Part shown: in pieces, positions 5,734 through 9,146 of the stretch
Layout: each line of letters opens with the position of its first letter
Numbering within the stretch: the stretch's first letter is position 1
Assembly (NCBI GenBank): GCA_016839635.1
Contig: JAEOTV010000080.1
Location: 1 to 9,146, forward strand
Length of the DNA stretch: 9,146 nucleotides
Source of the DNA: Promethearchaeota archaeon
GTDB taxonomy: Archaea; Asgardarchaeota; Lokiarchaeia; Sigynarchaeales; SOKP01
Direction of reading: 5' to 3'
The notes under the pieces: model-generated
Databases searched by the model: none
What the model was told of the DNA's origin: nothing
The model's input: only the letters and a program-made list of their open reading frames with translations
Translations under genes and position numbers: made by a program

Positions 5734-5803
5734 AAATATCAAAAGGGTATTCAACATCAAGAATGTTGTTTTTTAATACATTAAAAAGAAGTGTTTGATA
5801 TTT
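5734..5803. repeat. 70-bp nested palindrome, candidate structured RNA
   Basis: Three complementary arm pairs are nested. The outer pair is AAATATCAAA (5734-5743) with TTTGATATTT (5794-5803). The middle pair is GTATT (5747-5751) with AATAC (5775-5779). The inner pair is CAACAT (5752-5757) with ATGTTG (5763-5768) around the loop CAAGA. A run of six T (5769-5774) bulges on the 3' side. This makes 21 potential base pairs in 70 nt, far from either flanking start codon (about 100 and 210 bp). It could be a small RNA, a terminator-like element or a miniature palindromic repeat. Strand cannot be decided. Confidence 0.5.
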
Positions 5804-5956
5804 CCTTATTTTAAAGAGTTTTCATTGCTAAAAATAGTAAAAATTAGAGCTACATGAATATAAAGATCAATGCCATAAAATATCCTTCTAATTTTCACAA
5901 TTTTTTTTATTTTAAATCTAAAAAACATAAAAGTTAAGCTATCTTATATTAATTTA

Positions 5957-5995
5957 ATGACGAAATACTTAACTTATTTTTTAAAATTTCGTCAT
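5957..5995. promoter_or_regulatory. Inverted repeat flanking the AbiEi promoter, candidate AbiEi operator
   Basis: ATGACGAAAT (5957-5966) and ATTTCGTCAT (5986-5995) are perfect 10-bp inverted repeats separated by 19 bp. The right arm ends 17 bp before the AbiEi ATG. Between them lies a TATA-like stretch (TTATTTTTTAAAA, 5974-5986) at the spacing for a leaderless start near 6013. Studied AbiEi antitoxins repress their own promoters by binding inverted repeats just upstream, so self-binding is the natural inference. Confidence 0.6.
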
Positions 5996-6012
5996 ATTGC
6001 AAAAGTAGATTT

Positions 6013-6642
6013 ATGACGCGCGTTCTAAAAACAATAAGGCAAGATAATAAGAAATTTATCACATCTGATGAACTAAAACAATATTGTGATGAATTGTATC
6101 TTAATCATAAGCTCAGCAGTGACTATTTAATCTCCCGTGGATTCTTGGTAAATGTTTTAGAAGATATATATTATGTGAAATCTATTGACGAATTCAAAAA
6201 GAATAAAATAGAACATTCGCTACTGGAGCTTGTTGGAAATAGTTTAAATTTAAAAAATGTTAAGAATTGGTATTTTGGGCTTTATACTGCATTAAATATC
6301 AATAAAGTAAGTTTTGAACAACCAGATGATAACTTTTACTTAATTAACGACATGATTATAAATAACAAACCAATAACGATTTTGGGAAAAAAATTTAGGT
6401 TTTTAAGATTTAAACATTCTCTTTTTAATTTCGGAATAATAAATAACAAAATAAATTATTCTGATCGTGAGAAAACGATTTTAGATTTGCTTTATTTGTG
6501 GGAATCTAATCATATTAATGAGAATAGAATCTTAATCGAGCTCGCCAAGTTGGTAAATGGAATTTCGAAAGAAAAGATTTTAGAATATTCCCAAAACTAT
6601 CCAGAATCTAATCAAAAATTATTAAAGAGAGCAATAAATTAA
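6013..6642 (+). CDS. AbiEi-family (type IV) antitoxin-like transcriptional regulator, orphan
   Basis: The 209-residue protein has an N-terminal winged-helix segment (about 1-60) ending in the DIYYVKS wing typical of AbiEi antitoxins. The AbiEi core follows, with WYFGLYTAL (86-94), the strand-rich middle (104-135) and the helix SDREKTILDLLYL (150-162). In AbiE systems this protein neutralises the nucleotidyltransferase toxin AbiEii and represses the operon. Here the expected AbiEii gene is absent: the next gene, 26 nt downstream, is a convergent methyltransferase on the other strand. It may be a solitary regulator, an antitoxin remnant, or act on a toxin encoded elsewhere. A perfect inverted repeat covers its promoter. 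No Shine-Dalgarno site is seen, so a leaderless transcript is likely. Its AT-rich codon use resembles that of its neighbours. Confidence 0.78.
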   Translation: MTRVLKTIRQDNKKFITSDELKQYCDELYLNHKLSSDYLISRGFLVNVLEDIYYVKSIDEFKKNKIEHSLLELVGNSLNLKNVKNWYFGLYTALNINKVSFEQPDDNFYLINDMIINNKPITILGKKFRFLRFKHSLFNFGIINNKINYSDREKTILDLLYLWESNHINENRILIELAKLVNGISKEKILEYSQNYPESNQKLLKRAIN

Positions 6643-6668
6643 AAAAAATATTTTCAATAATTAGTGTC

Positions 6669-7166
6669 TTATTTTTTGAATGGGTTTGGAATCCATTTTG
6701 GTACTCTCTTTTTATATTGTATATAATCATCACCAAACATATTTTCAAGAATTTTTTCTTCGAAATTTGCCATCCAATTATAAACCAAGAAAATTACAAT
6801 GAAGAAACCTATACTAATAATTGAAATAGAAAAAAGTATAAATGCTACATAAATTAATAATATTCCAGCATACATCGGATTTCTCAGATAACCAAGAATT
6901 CCGTTGGTAATCAATGAGTTAGGAGGTGCGTGTGATTTAAATAGAATTCGATGTGATAGCATTATGAAACTATAAGCAATACAAAGAAGTATTATAAATA
7001 ATATCGTACGAAAAGAAAAAGGTACAAAATCATTTAAAAAAGTGGTTATTCGAAATATATGTGAATCTAAAAACCATATTAAAATAAATAGTATTGGCAT
7101 TACTGCATGATATATATGTCCATGTGGTATTTCTCGTTCATGACCTTCATGTCTTTTTACATTCAT
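6669..7166 (-). CDS. Isoprenylcysteine carboxyl methyltransferase-like membrane protein
   Basis: This 165-residue integral membrane protein has hydrophobic helices at about 19-38, 51-70 and a re-entrant pair at about 102-131. The C-terminal half carries the ICMT/PEMT signature: GYLRNPMYAG (92-101), then FEEKILENMFGDDY (135-148), Y151, and VPKWIP (155-160). This region binds S-adenosylmethionine in characterised relatives. The substrate is unknown; prokaryotic members methylate small lipophilic or thiol substrates. The usual RHPMY is RNPMY here, a common variant. The N-terminus is histidine-rich (H6, H9, H15, H17, H20). I chose ATG 7166; an in-frame TTG at 7208 would add 14 residues with no support. 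It lies downstream of the glycosidase and tiny ORF on the same strand and could be the last gene of that unit. Confidence 0.82.
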   Translation of the reverse strand: MNVKRHEGHEREIPHGHIYHAVMPILFILIWFLDSHIFRITTFLNDFVPFSFRTILFIILLCIAYSFIMLSHRILFKSHAPPNSLITNGILGYLRNPMYAGILLIYVAFILFSISIISIGFFIVIFLVYNWMANFEEKILENMFGDDYIQYKKRVPKWIPNPFKK

Positions 7167-7259
7167 ATTTAACAACAAATAAGTAATGGATAATAATCTA
7201 GATTTCAATCTATTTTATTTAATTTTTATATAGTCCATTATTTCATATTTTTTTATAAT

Positions 7260-7355
7260 TTATTCATATTCATGCTCTAAAGTTTTAAGTTTATATAAAT
7301 CTTCTAATTCTGGTAAAAAGGAAATTATAGAAAAATTATAAGTAAATTGATTCAT
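7260..7355 (-). CDS. Possible 31-residue small ORF directly after the glycosidase
   Basis: An ATG at 7355 begins 2 nt after the glycosidase stop codon (7358-7360) and opens a 31-codon frame ending in TAA at 7260. It starts MNQFTYNFSIISFLPELEDL and ends KTLEHEYE: a hydrophobic N-terminal third and an acidic, helix-prone remainder. Tight coupling to the upstream gene is the main argument for translation. After the TAA the same frame stays open for 14 further codons (IIKKYEIMDYIKIK) to a second TAA at 7215, so it may be a decayed longer gene. No family is recognised. In DNA this AT-rich a frame of this size can occur by chance. Confidence 0.3.
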   Translation of the reverse strand: MNQFTYNFSIISFLPELEDLYKLKTLEHEYE

Positions 7356-7357
7356 TT

Positions 7358-9146
7358 TTAACTCAAATTAAATTGAGTAGATATGAGATCTTCTTTTTGG
7401 GATGATGAACCCACATAGAGCTTATATTGAATCTTTTCAATCTCCCAGGATCTTGATTTTGGATTATACCACGCAAGATTTTTAATAGGGACCTCAAATT
7501 GTACATTTTTTACTTCATTAGGTTTTATATGAACCCGAGAAAATCCTCTCAGGAGTTTTAAAGGACGCTCAATATTAGAATTTTCAAATCCGATATATAG
7601 TTGAACTATCTCATCTCCAGCTACTTTTCCAGTATTTTTGACTTCTATAATAGCATTAATAGTGTCACTTTTTACTTCAACTTTCAAATGGGTATAATTA
7701 AAAGTAGTATAGCTCAATCCGAAACCAAATGGAAAAGCAGATTCTAATCCTTTTTTATCAAAAAGAGTATATCCATGATAGTATCCATATTCTATTTCAT
7801 CTGCATTCTTATCAAAATATGGTAAATCATTGGTATCTTTAGGAATTGTAAAAGTGAGTTTCCCACCAGGATTGACATCACCAAAAATAATTTTTGCTAA
7901 AGCGTTACCTCCTTCCATACCTGAATACCATGCAATCAATATTGCAGGGACTTTATCTTTCCATTCTTCCATCATAATTGCGCTACCTCCAATCAGAACT
8001 ACGATACAATTTTTATTTTGAGAGGCGACCTCTTTAATTAATTCTATATGATCATCATGTAAGGATAAATTATCTCTATCACCCCCTATACGTAGTTCAC
8101 GTATGAATTCTCCTTCATCCTTATGAGTTAAACCAACAACCACAATCGCAGCATCTACTTCTTTAGCAGTTTCTTTCAAAGATTTTTTATTTTTACCATC
8201 ATCATAAAGCAATTCAATTGAATCTCCTAAATATTGTCTAATTCCTTTCAATGGGGTAGTTATTTCCTTAGTATGGACATTACTACTCCCATGATCACCT
8301 GTATTTCTTATTCTAGCCAATCTTCCAAATATTCCTAGCTTTTTTATTCCATTCTTATTCAATGGTAAAATATTATTTTCATTTTCTAAGAGTACCATAC
8401 TCTTTTCGGCAGCTTCTAATGCGACTTTACGATGATCCTCACATCCAATTAAGTTCTCTTCATACTTTTGAGGGTCTTCTTTTGTAGTAAAACGCAATAT
8501 TGTTCGCATAACTCTTCCAGCGGCATCATTAATCAATTCTTCTGAAAATTTATTTCTTTGGAGTGCGTTTTTTATTCTTCTAATTCTATAGTATTTCGTA
8601 CGAGGCATTTCAACATCCAATCCTCCTGTTATACCACCTACTGTATCCTTTAAACCAAAAGTCCAATCGGAATGCACAAATCCTTGAAATTTCCATTCTT
8701 CTTTTAAAATCTTCCTTAATAAATAGTCATTATGGCCACAATATTTCCCTCTAAATTTGTTATAAGCGCTCATTACAGTGGCACAACCTTCTTCTATACA
8801 GCGCTTAAAGTGAGGAAGATAAACTTCACGAAGTGTTCGTTCATCCATTTTAACATTTACCTTGAAACGAGCATTCTCAATACTGTTTGCAGCATAATGC
8901 TTTGCAGTTGCCATCACGTTGTGTTTTTGTATCCCTCTCGTTAATGCCGCCCCAAATTCTCCTATTAAAAAAGAATCCTCTCCATAAGTTTCTTGAGCTC
9001 TCCCCCATGAAGGATGTCGTAAATTATTGATACAAACTGCTCCAGTTAAATTTCCTCCATGTGCTCGAACTTCTTTTCCTATGACCTCACCAATTTTTAC
9101 TTCTAAATTTACATCCCAAGAGGCTCCTCGAGCCATTGACACAGGA
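7358..9146 (-). CDS. Glycoside hydrolase family 3 (beta-glucosidase-like), N-terminus outside window
   Basis: The frame is open to the right edge. The GTG at 9142 is an internal valine (context PVSMARGASWD), so the true start lies beyond the window. Numbering from that valine: RAQETYGED (48-56), KHYAANS (81-87) and the catalytic-nucleophile motif GFVHSDW with D159 define the family 3 TIM-barrel domain. GLDVEMP (174-180) and HRKVALEAAEKSMVLLENE (237-255) lead into the alpha/beta sandwich domain (about 265-480). That domain contains DHGSSNV (283-289) and DEGEF (342-346), where the acid/base glutamate may lie. A complete C-terminal fibronectin-III-like domain follows (from about 505, with NTGKVAGDEIVQLYIG). 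Expected activity is exo-hydrolysis of beta-linked sugars from oligosaccharides or glycosides. Location cannot be judged without the N-terminus. It heads a possible minus-strand unit with the small ORF and the ICMT-like gene. Confidence 0.93.
   Translation of the reverse strand, partial: PVSMARGASWDVNLEVKIGEVIGKEVRAHGGNLTGAVCINNLRHPSWGRAQETYGEDSFLIGEFGAALTRGIQKHNVMATAKHYAANSIENARFKVNVKMDERTLREVYLPHFKRCIEEGCATVMSAYNKFRGKYCGHNDYLLRKILKEEWKFQGFVHSDWTFGLKDTVGGITGGLDVEMPRTKYYRIRRIKNALQRNKFSEELINDAAGRVMRTILRFTTKEDPQKYEENLIGCEDHRKVALEAAEKSMVLLENENNILPLNKNGIKKLGIFGRLARIRNTGDHGSSNVHTKEITTPLKGIRQYLGDSIELLYDDGKNKKSLKETAKEVDAAIVVVGLTHKDEGEFIRELRIGGDRDNLSLHDDHIELIKEVASQNKNCIVVLIGGSAIMMEEWKDKVPAILIAWYSGMEGGNALAKIIFGDVNPGGKLTFTIPKDTNDLPYFDKNADEIEYGYYHGYTLFDKKGLESAFPFGFGLSYTTFNYTHLKVEVKSDTINAIIEVKNTGKVAGDEIVQLYIGFENSNIERPLKLLRGFSRVHIKPNEVKNVQFEVPIKNLAWYNPKSRSWEIEKIQYKLYVGSSSQKEDLISTQFNLS

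Larger units (their letters stand above)
5635..6012. other. 378-bp gene-free divergent region
   Basis: No credible coding frame is seen between the zinc-ribbon and AbiEi genes on either strand; stops are frequent in all frames. From left to right the region holds the SD site and probable promoter of the minus-strand gene, a nested palindrome at 5734-5803, an AT-rich stretch (5804-5950) in which I see nothing specific, and the operator-like inverted repeat at 5957-5995. Confidence 0.7.

Noticed and set aside
6643..6668. Missing AbiEii toxin as a small or broken gene after AbiEi
   Set aside because: Only 26 nt separate the AbiEi stop from the convergent methyltransferase stop, which is too little for any remnant.
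7167..7208. TTG start at 7208 for the ICMT-like protein
   Set aside because: It has no ribosome binding site, and the ATG at 7166 leaves a complete protein beginning just before the first helix.
7830..8944. Plus-strand frames opposite the glycosidase (7830-8021 and 8732-8944)
   Set aside because: They are antisense to conserved family 3 hydrolase motifs and have no independent support.

Overview
The window is AT-rich, gene-dense DNA, most likely from an archaeon. Several intergenic regions carry archaeal-type TATA-like boxes about 22-30 bp upstream of start codons that have no ribosome binding site. Other genes have Shine-Dalgarno motifs (GAGGTG, AAAGGTG, GGAG). The mix of families (AsnC/Lrp regulator, DUF3795 protein, QueG-like iron-sulfur protein, two-domain RCK membrane protein, coiled-coil/proline-rich/zinc-ribbon protein, ICMT-like methyltransferase) resembles Asgard (Lokiarchaeia-like) genomes. 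That placement is inference; no rRNA or other phylogenetic marker is present.

Layout. Positions 1-226 (minus) hold the N-terminus of an exported or membrane-anchored protein that runs off the left edge. It is divergent from a two-helix membrane protein with two RCK domains (384-1544, plus), which looks like a potassium channel whose selectivity filter has been replaced. A TetR-family regulator (1584-2336, minus) follows, with two similar 15-bp operator-like sites upstream. Next come a stand-alone response-regulator receiver (2555-2941, plus) and a cysteine-rich DUF3795 protein with a zinc ribbon (2962-3429, minus). An AsnC/Lrp regulator (3626-4072) and a QueG-like double 4Fe-4S protein (4167-5099) lie in tandem on the plus strand, with an inverted repeat across the end of the regulator gene. 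A coiled-coil/proline-rich/zinc-ribbon protein (5116-5634, minus) is separated by a 378-bp gene-free stretch from an AbiEi-type antitoxin homologue (6013-6642, plus). That stretch holds a nested palindrome and an operator-like inverted repeat. The right end is on the minus strand: a family 3 glycoside hydrolase (7358-9146, truncated by the window edge), a tiny downstream ORF (7260-7355) and an ICMT-like membrane methyltransferase (6669-7166).

How the genes relate. Most genes are single transcription units in divergent or convergent pairs, so there is no clear multi-gene pathway. Regulators dominate: TetR, receiver, Lrp and AbiEi. The most plausible functional links are TetR autoregulation, AbiEi autoregulation without its usual toxin partner, and Lrp acting on the adjacent iron-sulfur gene. 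I found no CRISPR array, tRNA, rRNA, transposase or intact multi-gene defence system. The most unusual items are the pseudo-channel RCK protein, the orphan AbiEi with its operator, the nested palindrome at 5734-5803, and the coiled-coil/polyproline/zinc-ribbon protein.
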